64,000 nt of DNA from positions 29,784,685 to 29,848,684 of the forward strand of contig JAFMSR010000006.1 in assembly GCA_022818135.1 (NCBI GenBank). The letters run 5' to 3'. Under the pieces are notes generated by a model. The model searched no databases. It was not told the origin of the DNA and saw nothing but the letters and a program-made list of their open reading frames with translations. The stretch comes from Saxidomus purpurata (lineage: Eukaryota; Mollusca; Bivalvia; Venerida; Veneridae). This document shows, in pieces, positions 35,696-46,400 of the stretch. Both the position numbers and the translations under genes were made by a program. Each line of letters begins with the position of its first letter. Position 1 is the first letter of the stretch.

Positions 35696-36576
35696 ACGTC
35701 AAGTGGTCTGATGTTTCACTTAAAACTATCAGACATATTGCAAAACATGTGTTCAACATTCTCCTCTCCTAAGTACCAATCCTTTCGATAATCTATGTTT
35801 CAGACCGAACATTTTCAGTGCCTTCAGCGCTTTGATTATGCAAAGGAACTGCAAAACCTCCTGTCCACGCTTCAGGAAAATATCTGACATCAAATAGTTT
35901 ATTGAACAATGTACATATGATATTTAAAAAACGTTCACTCTCAATTCCATATTAAATTTAAAAAAAATTCATATAACAAGCAATCAGGTCCAGCAGACTT
36001 GCCACTATTCAGGCCTGTACCATATGTGTTCTATTATTATCATCACAGGAGTTATTTCTATACATGTTTAAATGTTGATAATAATAATTAACTTTTAATT
36101 TTTACACTCATCATCATAATATCTATTTCTACTTTCAAACGTTTGACTAAAATTATTAGTACATTTCCTTATAAACAATTCTGAAGATACATTTATATCA
36201 ACTGCCATGTCCCTACCTCAGTGCTCCAGTGCATGTTCTACTATGAGAATCTGGAAAGTAATGTTACTGATATTTATAGCTTATTGACTACAAACATAAA
36301 AAACACCGTCCATTTGCATTTGAGCCTTTCCAGAGGGTCATATTCACCCCTTATTCGGTTAAGGGGGTCTAACCGAACGTTTCAAAACGTACTTACCGAA
36401 CGTTTCCAAACATACCTATTAGTTTATACAGATGAATAATACTACATTCCAACAAAGTTCTGTTTATTTCTGGACATTCATAATAAATAAGTCAAGAAAA
36501 TAATTAAATCATTGATTTTATAATACCCTGAAAACAAGACAAAAAATATTATACAAGAAAATCGGTTTTGTACATA

Positions 36577-37059
36577 ATAATATTGATGATAGTGTACAGC
36601 TATTAGATTGGTTAATGCCACTTAACAAGTCCCCTATATTATAATCCGTACAACTGACGAAATCATAGCGTCAAAACTACAGTAACCGAATTCGGTTTAG
36701 CTGCAGAGAAAACATTTGAATCGCACAACTACTTTTAAGTTAGCCGAATTCGGCTTTGATGCAGAGAGAACATGAATCGTACAGCACACTAAATCGAATT
36801 CGGCCTTCATATTGGCAGTGCTAAAATGGGGTTGTGATACTAACAAATTAATATTGATGATATTTTACACCTATTAGATTGGTTAATGCCTCTTAACAAG
36901 TCCCCTATATTATAATCCGTACAACTGACGAAATCATAGCGTCAAAACTACAGTAACCGAATTCGGTTAAGATGCAGAGAAAACATTTGAATCGCAAAAC
37001 TACATTAGCCGAATTCTGCTTTGATGCAGGGAAAACATGAATCGTACAGCACACTTAAT
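36577..37059 (+). repeat. Tandem direct duplication (~230-270 bp unit) with CCGAATTCGG palindromes
   Basis: 36577-36805 and 36847-37059 are near-identical over long stretches (for example 'tattagattggttaatgcc' and 'atcatagcgtcaaaactac'). Each unit contains two or three copies of the 10 bp palindrome ccgaattcgg or a one-base variant. Confidence 0.8.
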
Positions 37060-37639
37060 ATTCTTACAATGTTCTTCTGTATGACCGACAGGTCTTTAAG
37101 TGAACTAAGATTGCATATAGTGTCTTGATGTTGCCTAAAGGGCTATAAACGGACCTTAGTTTCAGCTGCTATGACCTCACTCATGATAAAGCTTTGCAGA
37201 CAGTTGATAAAATTTCAAGTCTTTAAGTTTTCACTGAACCTTTATGCCTCCTTAATGCCTTGGATTTGCTGGTATTGGTTGGGTCCCAGAGAAAAGTTAT
37301 GTCCGTTTCCATAATTTTGGCACGTGTAACATTTATATGCTATCAAATAAATATTTTACAGGACAAAATGAAGCATGGACTATAGGAATACAAAAAGCGA
37401 ATACATACAATTGACGCGATATGACTAGAACAACGTGACGAACAGATGAACGCTCTGTCAACTTTCATGCCAAAATAATTAAACTTTGCCTCAAATGAAC
37501 TTTTGAAATGTGAACTTCTTGGAATAAGTTATCAATCAAAAAAGCTTCATAGAAAATTCAAGAAATTACATTGCAGGTTGTAGAATTAAATATTCTTCTT
37601 CAAACTACACGCCTATTGTATGTAACCGTGTCCAGTGTC

Positions 37640-38010
37640 CAGTGTCCAGTGTCCAGTAAACTTCTACCAAGATTAAATGTTCAAATTATATCCTTGGGGT
37701 CAAAATTGTCCCCAGGGATCACTTTTTAATATTGACTGATAGATGAAAACACCTACGAAATCTTCTTGTCCAAAACCCGTAAGGCCTGGTTCTTTAATAG
37801 TCGGTGTAGCATTGTTTATAAAGCCTTTACCGAAATTATTCAAATTATACTCCTTGATTCGAAATCAAGGGGTCAACGAAAAATCGCTTTCAATTTCTAT
37901 ATACATTTAGAATATTTTTTGACCCCTCAAAATACCTTAAAAATCTTCTTGTCCGAAACCATGAGTCCTAGAGCTTAAATAGTTTGGTTTGTAGCATCGC
38001 ATAATGAACC
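37640..38010 (+). mobile_element. Decayed family B repeat fragment
   Basis: Blocks 'cttctaccaagatta', 'ggggtcaaaattg', 'cttgtccaaaacccgtaagg' and 'gtagcattg' are recognisable in family B order, but both ends are lost. Confidence 0.5.
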
Positions 38011-38049
38011 TCATAAAAGGATCAAATAACAGAAATACATCAGGCAAAT

Positions 38050-39020
38050 TATAATGAACTCATAGTTTTCAGACTTCGTTCCCATTTTCTTTGACGGTTC
38101 TAAAGACAACCAATTTGAAAATACAAGTTGTGCAATGTTGAACGAGTTATGCAAGAAGAAAATAAGCTTGTAAAATCCTTAGTCTATATTTACAGCAGAA
38201 GCAAAAGCTATTTACTCGCACTTGAATATGTTTTTCGTATTCCTCATCCGTTCTACACTCGATGAAACACTCTTGTCCAAAAAGCTATCTCATTCTTCTT
38301 AAACATCACAAGTTGTCATATATTAAAACCGTTACCTTTTGTTCGATTCCAAGTCATATTGGAATCCGTTGCAATGAATACGCGGATAAAGAAGTCAAAT
38401 TGACATTGAATGTACCAATCAATCAATTCATTATTCCATTTTCTGATTATAAATATTGGATAAAGCCGCATTCGAGAAATTATTTTTGATCAAGCCCGAT
38501 CTGGGCGTTTCTTATAGAAGAGATGAAATGAGCATAACTCCTTGTCGTATGGGGCATATTCGTTTAACATAATACATATCTCATTAAAAGAGAAAAACAG
38601 CCAGGAGATATCCCTTGCTGCGAACCACTAACAATTGAACACTTCATTATTGACTCTATGGACTTCGACGTTTCAATGCATGACATTTTCAAGTGTCTGA
38701 TATAAAAGAACTTTTAACCAAAACACCCATACATAATATTCTATCCCTTTTAAACGAAGTTAACATTTATAGTTAATTGTAGTTCAGCTTTGTAATCCTT
38801 ATATCATTTAAAGGATTGCTTTTACCTTTTAGACCAACCATTCTGGTGACATTTTAATGTTCTGATCTGACAGTCACCGGCTGACACAAATGACCCTGAT
38901 GGGTTGACGTGCCTTTTAATATTAACCACTCACTCACTCACTCACTCACTCACTCACTCACTCACTCACTCACTCACTCACTCACTCACTCACTCACTCA
39001 CTCACTCACTCACTCACTCA
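38050..39020 (+). mobile_element. LINE 3' end with RNase H domain and (CACT)n tail
   Basis: Plus-strand motifs appear in several frames: FFDGSKDNQ (38087-38113, first catalytic Asp), SIFTAEAKAIYSHL (catalytic Glu), then FCSIPSHIGIRCNEYADKEV (catalytic Asp of the HVGI.GNE.AD motif) and DIPCCEPLTIEHFI, a typical zinc-knuckle-like LINE terminus. The 3' end runs through 'ccctgatgggttgacgtgcc' into about 95 bp of (CACT)n. Frameshifts show it is dead. I/Nimbus-like clade is inferred from the RNase H domain. Confidence 0.75.
38926..39020 (+). repeat. (CACT)n microsatellite
   Basis: About 23 nearly perfect tetranucleotide units forming the 3' tail of the preceding LINE. Such tails are a common 3' end in RNase-H LINEs and are mutable in length. 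Confidence 0.9.
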
Positions 39021-40250
39021 TCCCATTAAACCTACTTCCTTGTTTTATTAAGTTGCACTGGTGAAATTTATACCATGTGTATGGTTTTGTAAACAGATTT
39101 TAATATTTATTTTGGAAGACCTTGACTACATGTATGACCTTTTGATCAACTTTCTTGTTTGTGAAACTTCAGTCATAAAGTTTGGACCATGTGTGCAGTT
39201 TTGTATAAGAATTTAAATGTTTCGTTTCCAACCACTTTCAATAATGAATATGATGAGACACCCAGCCTTACATAGATTTGAAAACTTATCAGTGCTGTAC
39301 TATAGCTTGTTTTCTGTTTTCCTGTTGCTGAGCTTGTATAATGGTACCTAGGTGAGCGGCATAGAGCAATCATGGCACGCTTTCTTGATGTTGTGAAAAA
39401 CTAAGCATCACATTTTTTATTTTTTGGCTAAGATTATGTATATTTGTGCATAGGTTCACACTAGGAATAAATCAGAACGTGTAAAACTTTGTAAATTTGT
39501 CAGGAAAATTGTAATAGCTTTCCAGTAGTACTGTCTTTGGTGTTATGTATTGATAACATATGTGATATACTATGTGTTATTATTATATGTCTGCGTAAAG
39601 TGAAATTTAATTTGTTGTTCAAACTGGGTACGATACATGACTTTGAAGAATTGAGCTACATTTTTGTTTATTCTAAAACTTGATTGACGGCATTTACCTT
39701 CAGTATCCGGTTGTTTAACGTTTGATACTTCAACCTTTCAAAAATCAATAACGGTGACTCTCAATCTGCTGTAAACCATCAGCGAAAGTATGAATTATGC
39801 TTCGCTGAAACACAAATACAATGTAACAACATAAATACTGTCAGTCCAGTTAACTTGTGTGCCTCTTAAAATATTCTGTAAATATCCTCATTTATTCATG
39901 TCATACATGAAATGAGAGAATAAAAGTGTTTTGACCTTTTTTGACTTGGTGAGAATTGTTTCGGTAACTGCTAGGTAATCAAAGACAATTTCATTACTTC
40001 ATAAAAGAAAAACAAATAATTCTCAAATGTCCTGGTGAAAATTGAACCAAGTTTTCTGAAATTGACTGTATCTGACCGGACGCGCGCAGTGCAAAATGAA
40101 TCTATTAAAATATTAAGCAATCATTTTTTTAATTATTATTAATATTACTTAATTTTATTTACGCTTGTTACCTTGAAGCTAGTTGAGCATTCGGCTGAAA
40201 CTAATTGCTAACCGAATTAGTATTATGATAGTTCGATTGGTTTAACGTAA
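39021..40250. other. Intergenic DNA upstream of the EGF gene
   Basis: No gene seen. The CCAAT box at 40254-40258 and the inverted CCAAT motif near 40388 belong to the downstream promoter region. Confidence 0.4.
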
Positions 40251-40253
40251 GAG

Positions 40254-40461
40254 CCAATCAGCGAAAGCGTAACATCACATTAATTTACACCCTTATACAA
40301 TCCTCATGCCAACCACATATAATCGAAGCTATGTTTCACTGAAGCAAGAAAGACGGGTATTCCCCGTCCTTGCAATGCGGATGATCGATTGGTCGTTAGT
40401 AAACTGTAATTGTTCCTATAAAACACATACCTCACAACAGACAACAGTAGACAGATGCAAA
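40254..40461 (+). promoter_or_regulatory. Core promoter of the EMI/EGF gene
   Basis: A TATAAAA box lies at 40417-40423, with an inverted CCAAT (attgg) about 30 bases upstream and a CCAAT at 40254-40258. Transcription would be expected to start near 40447, leaving a ~15 base leader before the ATG at 40462. This spacing is the reason for choosing that ATG over the in-frame ATGs at 40306 and 40378, which lie upstream of the TATA box. Confidence 0.6.
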
Positions 40462-40499
40462 ATGCTGCTGTGGATTATCCTACTGGGCTTACATTTCGG
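40462..40499 (+). CDS. EGF gene exon 1, signal peptide
   Basis: Encodes [13 protein letters not shown]; phase 2 out, donor gg|gtaact. The hydrophobic run without charges fits a secretion signal, and the mature protein would start near the exon 2 junction (GKVYGG). The 11.5 kb gap to exon 2 makes the link an inference from phase and context. Confidence 0.72.
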
Positions 40500-43400
40500 G
40501 TAACTTTTCTTTTTATGCATATCTTAAGTAAAACTGAATGCAGAGCGAATGTGAAAAATATGTGTTTAGTTTATGCGTTTTAAACGAATTATCAAGCAAT
40601 CAAGCACTATACGAGAAAAACTATACTGTTATTTTATTCTATTAAAACTATTGGCTAGATATAGTCATACTTAGTTAACGATTCAACGAAAATATTTAGT
40701 TCGGGAACTATATTGAAGAATGAAATACGCTATACAACACGCAACTATATAATATGTAACTGCACGACATTAATATCTATACTGACAATTTCTGCCTTTA
40801 TAGCCCTAAATAATGACAACAATGCTATGATATCGATGACTTTGGTAAAAAGTACGGAATCCTGTTCGTGCCACTTTATTTCTCGTTCTTTTCATAATTA
40901 TCGCATTTGTACAGTCAGGATTCCATAAAATACAGTGTTAATCGAAAGAGTATAGAATCGTGCCATCCACGTGTATGGCTGTATGTAAAATTCTTATCAG
41001 ATTAATTTGCTGCCCTTACAAAATGGCACGGACAGGGTTCCGTAAAAAGTGATACTATTGCGCTTCCTGAAATATCTTATTGGCATGTTGCATGTTTACT
41101 AAAATATAAAGCGTGGCAAAATAGCATGAACTACCAGGCGTTGATATTGTTCATCTATATCGAACGCACACTTTGGGATGCACTAATGATCTCGTGCAAT
41201 ATTATTATAACGCTGATTTATGGTTGGCGTGGTTACAATTTAAATAGTCAATACACTTTGGGCATTTTCGAATAAGTTACTCGAGTAACTCGAGTAACCT
41301 TTGCGCATGCGCTTAATCTCTGATCTACTCATTGGCAACACATGTAATCCCCAGCTGCCCACGAGTTCACCAGAATACATTCTGTTCTTACTCGAGTTTC
41401 CCGAGTAACTTATTCGAAAATGCCCAATGTATTCTGGTCAACTCGTGGGCAACTGGGGGTTACATGGGTTGGGTAGATCGGAGATTAAGCGCATGCGCAA
41501 AGATTACTCGAGTTACTCGAGTAACTTATTCGAAAAGGCCCTCTGAATATAACAGTTTACACTAAATGATTTATGAAAACAATTTCTTTGAAACAGACAG
41601 ATTTTAATTTTAAATTTATTCGTCAAAAATCATCTATAATAACTGTATGATGAAAAATGTTGAGATAGATTTATCCCTTGAGAATTAAGGTTTCCATGGT
41701 TCGAACCTGAAAGAAAATTTAGACAAAAACAATTTTCTTTAAAATGAAGGTCATAAAGGTCCTATTACGCTGATATGTGTTATCATTGAATTCTTTATTA
41801 TAACATAAAACTTATGAATAGTTTTACATACTCAAGAAGAAAGTATTATGTAAATGTTTTTTAAGATGTTTAAAGAGCAAATATTTTAGCAACGTCAATT
41901 CCCTGACTGCGATATTATCCAAATAGCTGCAAATAGATGGGATCATTTCCAGGATAACAACAACGTGGCTTAAACATGTACACGAGTTTTGAGCAATACG
42001 GGTTGTGCATTAAGGATTTTCGTTGACTTTCTAGGAAAATGTGGGAATGTACTTTTACTTTATAATCATTCGGTGCTAGTAAAGGGTCTACTGTTGTCAG
42101 GATAGGTTTTAACTCGAAGCATTTAAGACTTTTATTTTCGAGAAGTTGTGAAAACCGTTTTAAACAACTTCTGTGAGACAACACTCAAGAAATTAGTAAG
42201 CTGGTAGAGTATTTTTCCATAAATATACAGGTAATAAATGAAATATTTGAGAAATTGCTTCTTCCATCCTTTAAAATATTGGAGTTTTCGGAAGTTACGT
42301 ATGAAAAATTGAGTCCAGTGACTGTTTGACATTTTCACGTAAACGATCACTTTATTTACCTTTTTCCTAGAAGCGTCGTCACTTTTTCGTGCTATAGTGA
42401 CATTATTCAAGAGCGCTTACTGAAAAATCTAAGCCGAACACATCCCATTTTTATTCAATTATTCAGTTTCAGATATCAAAAATAGTAAATCAAAATTTAA
42501 AAATCTTTCACCGTCTACTTTTTTGGTTATTCTCCGAAATGTCAAAATTCATGGAGCAGAAAAATGTTGTTTCTGATGTTTTTTCTGAACGTTTTCGACG
42601 GAAATGTAATACTTTTAAACTAAATTGTAATAGTTTGCACACCGATTGATAGAATATTTTGCAAGTATTATAGCAAACTTTGAAAAATAAAAGTAGGTCC
42701 ACAAATGACAAAATAACATAACAATAACCACATGACGGTATGCTTCCGGTACGCTGTCGCCAGATGGCGTTGTTAAATGACGTCACGTGACGTCATGTGA
42801 ATAAAGACGTTACCATGCAACGCAGATGGGCACAATATACACATGTACCAAATTTCAACCTTATGGTAGGTCAGTACCTTTCGTCAGTAAAATTAAAAGT
42901 TGTCACATTTGTTTGAAATTTGGTACATGCGTATTTCGTGCCCATCTGCGTTGCATGGTAACGTTCTTATTCATGTGACATCACATGACGTCATTTAGCA
43001 ACGCCATCTCGCGACAGCGTACCGGAAGCATACCGTCATGTGGTTATTGTTATGTTATTTTGTGATTTGTGGACTGACTTTTAATTTTCAATTTTTGCTA
43101 TAATACTTTTAAAAAAGTCTATTAATCGATGTGCGAACTATTACATTTAATTTAAGAAAATATTACATTTTCGTCGAAAACGTACAGAAAAGGGTCAGAA
43201 ACGTCATTTTTCTGCTTCATGAATTTTGGCATTTCAGATAATAACACAGAAAAAAAAACTAGACGGTGAAAGTTTTTTAAATTTTGACAATTTACTATTT
43301 TTGACATTTGAAACTGAATAATTGAATAAAAATGGGATGTGTTCGACTTAGATTTTTCAGTAAGCGCTCTTGAATAATGCCACTATAACGTGAAAAGGTG

Positions 43401-46400
43401 ATGCCGCTTCTAGGCATGAGTAACGTGATCGTTTACGTACACGCAGTGAACATATCAAACAGTCACTGGACTCATTTTTCATACGTAACTTCCGAAAACT
43501 CCAATATTTTAAAGGATGGAACAAGCAAGTTCTCAATAACTCAATCATTACCTATATATTAATGGCTAAATACTCTACCAGCCTTCTATTTCTTGAGTGT
43601 TGTCTCACAGAAGATGTTTTAAACGGTTTTCACAACTTCTCGAAAATACAAGTCTTAAATGTTGCGAGTTAAAACTTATCCTGACAACTCAGCAGACCGA
43701 ATGATTATAACCAACCGACCCAAGAATAAGAAGTGTCCTCTTCAAAGGACCATGTGTAATAGCAAAGGCAGATATGATGTTACCTATGCTTGATACACGT
43801 ACTTGCAAACATGAGTGCATCAAACCTGGCATTATAAAGAAATAAAGGTACATTTCCAATTTTTTCCAAATAAAAGTCTTTACTTACAATTCAATGTTCG
43901 GTAGTTATCTCAAACACTTAAAATTCCTGAACGGCTCGTCGAATGTTGACAAGTATTTTCTGGGTAAATCTCACGGACATTTTTTGAAGAAATCCCCTTT
44001 GACAGTTACACTTGTTGCAGAAAAGTAATGAGAATCAACAGAGCATACATATGTGTTTGCAATTTTTTGAACGCTGCCTTAGACCTACATGTATTATTGT
44101 TATCGGTTGTGGAAAAAATGCGGTAGCTCCCACAGACCCTCTCTCGTTGATAACTCTAGGAAGAAGAACAATCAGCCATAAATAGCGAAACGAGTATTTC
44201 AATACTCAATTCGGCGTTTACAGTTATAAAATAGAAAGAATCGTTAATATTTTGACTCAAAAGAGAAAACACCTTTATCTGTGTAACTTAAAATACAAAG
44301 TCTTCTTTGTAATTCGACTAGAAGTTACTGCTAATTAAAACGTAAAGAGTCTATGTATCAGTGCCAGATGAGGTTTTCTGGGGGTTTGCATTTTTTGATA
44401 GTGCATTGTTTCAAAATGAAAAACTGCACTTTTTAAGTACATAATCCCTCTAGTTATAGCATAGCATTACTTTATAGCAAGCATGCCATCCCATTGACAC
44501 AAACGTTTCATGTTTCATAAACTATTACTCTGTATCATCTATGTTAAGGGAAGAGCTACTCTGTGGATGCAGCGTCCCCTTTTTACTGTGTCTTGCAACT
44601 TTTAGGTGATATATGAAAGGACACTATATCGGAAAACATTTTCTTGCATATCGGATCAGCATTTCAGGTCATTTTACCAATGCCGTAAAAAACGGTCTGG
44701 CACCCCTCCTATGCCAGACGACTCTCGTGAATTTCTTGTGACTTTACATTATAAACATTGTGACATCACTTTCCCAAACACAACGTCTGTATTTCGTTTG
44801 TTTTATATGAAAATGCATCATTTCGATTAGTTTGAATATAGAAATCTTCTTTAAAGTGCAAGACGGTATGCAAGAAAAAATTTCATACAAAACAGTTACC
44901 CTCAGTGACGGATATTTCGTTCTGAACCTCGTGCTCATGACAGAAACTATTATTGTTCTACAGTGTGTCTTTACTAATATTAAACAGTCACTGAGACCAA
45001 TTTGTAAGTTATGCACTGATTTACCCGCCTAGCTTCGTCTTTCCGTAATTTTGAAGAACAAAAAAAATTGTACAACAGATTTATCATAAAGTTAATTTTG
45101 CCATTCGACCCTAATGATATTTCAAACATTGTTAAAACGAATTGACCCCAAAATTGATGGAATGAAAACAAAACTCCTGCGTTCGACGAATCGCCAAAAG
45201 TAGGTTCCATTTTGGTCGCGTTAATACAGAATGTAAAAGTGGCCATAACGTATAAAACGTATTTAAAGCATATACAGTTTTTCAGGATATAAACTAAAAG
45301 TATCATATTCCCTTTCAAACATTTTAACCATGTCAAGTTATGTTTTATTGTAGTACAATGGTTTACGATGCTTTTAAAAGATGACTTGTTATATCAGATT
45401 CAGAATTTTAATTATGTTTGCATACAGACTGCCTCGGATCGCAATAAAAATCTCTTAAATTTTGATTGCTTTGTGGTCAAATAAGAACGTTTAGATAATG
45501 ATGCTATTCTAGTCACAAATGGTGCAGCTATCAAATAATGAAATTCAATATATTTGATAAAGAATAATTTTTAAATTAAAGATGGTGCAGAAGTTTATAC
45601 CACAAAATCTACATCCTTTTGTATATATTATTACATGAACGTGCATAATTAGATCCGTGTTTGATACATAAATTAAAATATGATGAATCAGTTTTCAAAT
45701 TTGATGCTTTCAATGAGATACACATAACGTGTAACATTTATTTTAGACACACTTTATTTCATAGTTATAACTAGGTCTGCAGTATAATATAATATTGACT
45801 GCAAAAATCGTTGAACCGTTAATAATAAGTGCACCGTAGTTTTATGATGTAGCTCTCGCAACACTATGAAGGTAGAATTGACAACGCCGAAAAATACCAT
45901 AAAAAGAAATTCAATACATCTAAAGTGAATCTTGTGGGAAATACTGTGTGCTTTAGCACATGCTCTACAGTTAAACCTGTGATTACAGACCACTGGCAGG
46001 AAAACGATTAAGATTAAGCGGGTATTGCATTTTTCAAAGCCACACTCATTTGATATACAAAATCAACCTTAAGTTATAACTTTGATTATTGCTCTAGTTA
46101 CATCACATTTTGACGACCGTCTTTGGCAATTTTTTTCATATTGTCCGTTCGTATCTGGGATCCAAACGCTTATCTCAAAAAAAATGTGAGATTATAGCAG
46201 CTTGGCAATCTCTTGATTAAAAACTTAATCACACGAGAGAGTCGACTTTCCCGTGCATGTATATTAAAACACTATATATCGCAAGCCATTTTACTATTCC
46301 TAAAAGAGATATCTCTCCAATTTCAAAGAGGTATCGTTCGTTCCAATACAAATATCTCTTTCACGCCGAGAGATATCTTTGTATCACAGAAAGATATCTA

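Larger units (their letters stand above)
31297..36260 (-). mobile_element. Non-LTR retrotransposon (LINE), broken, with nested insertions
   Basis: Read on the minus strand: LNSGKSAGPDCLLYEFF and LFNKLFDVRYFPEAWTGG (about 35840-36010) are RT N-terminal motifs. The RT continues at 33640-33760 with FKKGDIDTVSNYRGITLLS, and at 33220-33414 with RSKIKYNN...GVRQGESLSPFLFSMHLND. The Y-A-D-D region is decayed. The RT thumb/connection follows at 31755-32005 with CDRWKLSVNSTKTKVMIF and FTYLGIVFTAGGSF, and the C-terminal part at 31298-31767 with ILHYGYEVWG. Frameshifts, stops and two insertions (about 33780-35811 and 32007-33152) make it inactive. Confidence 0.8.

Noticed and set aside
40306..40461. Longer N terminus of the EGF protein from upstream in-frame ATGs
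   Set aside because: A TATAAAA box at 40417-40423 lies downstream of those ATGs, and the ATG at 40462 gives a clean signal peptide directly.
42132..42786. Two 92-codon minus-strand open frames inside the foldback
   Set aside because: No domain or composition typical of protein; the equivalent frame in the other arm is broken.
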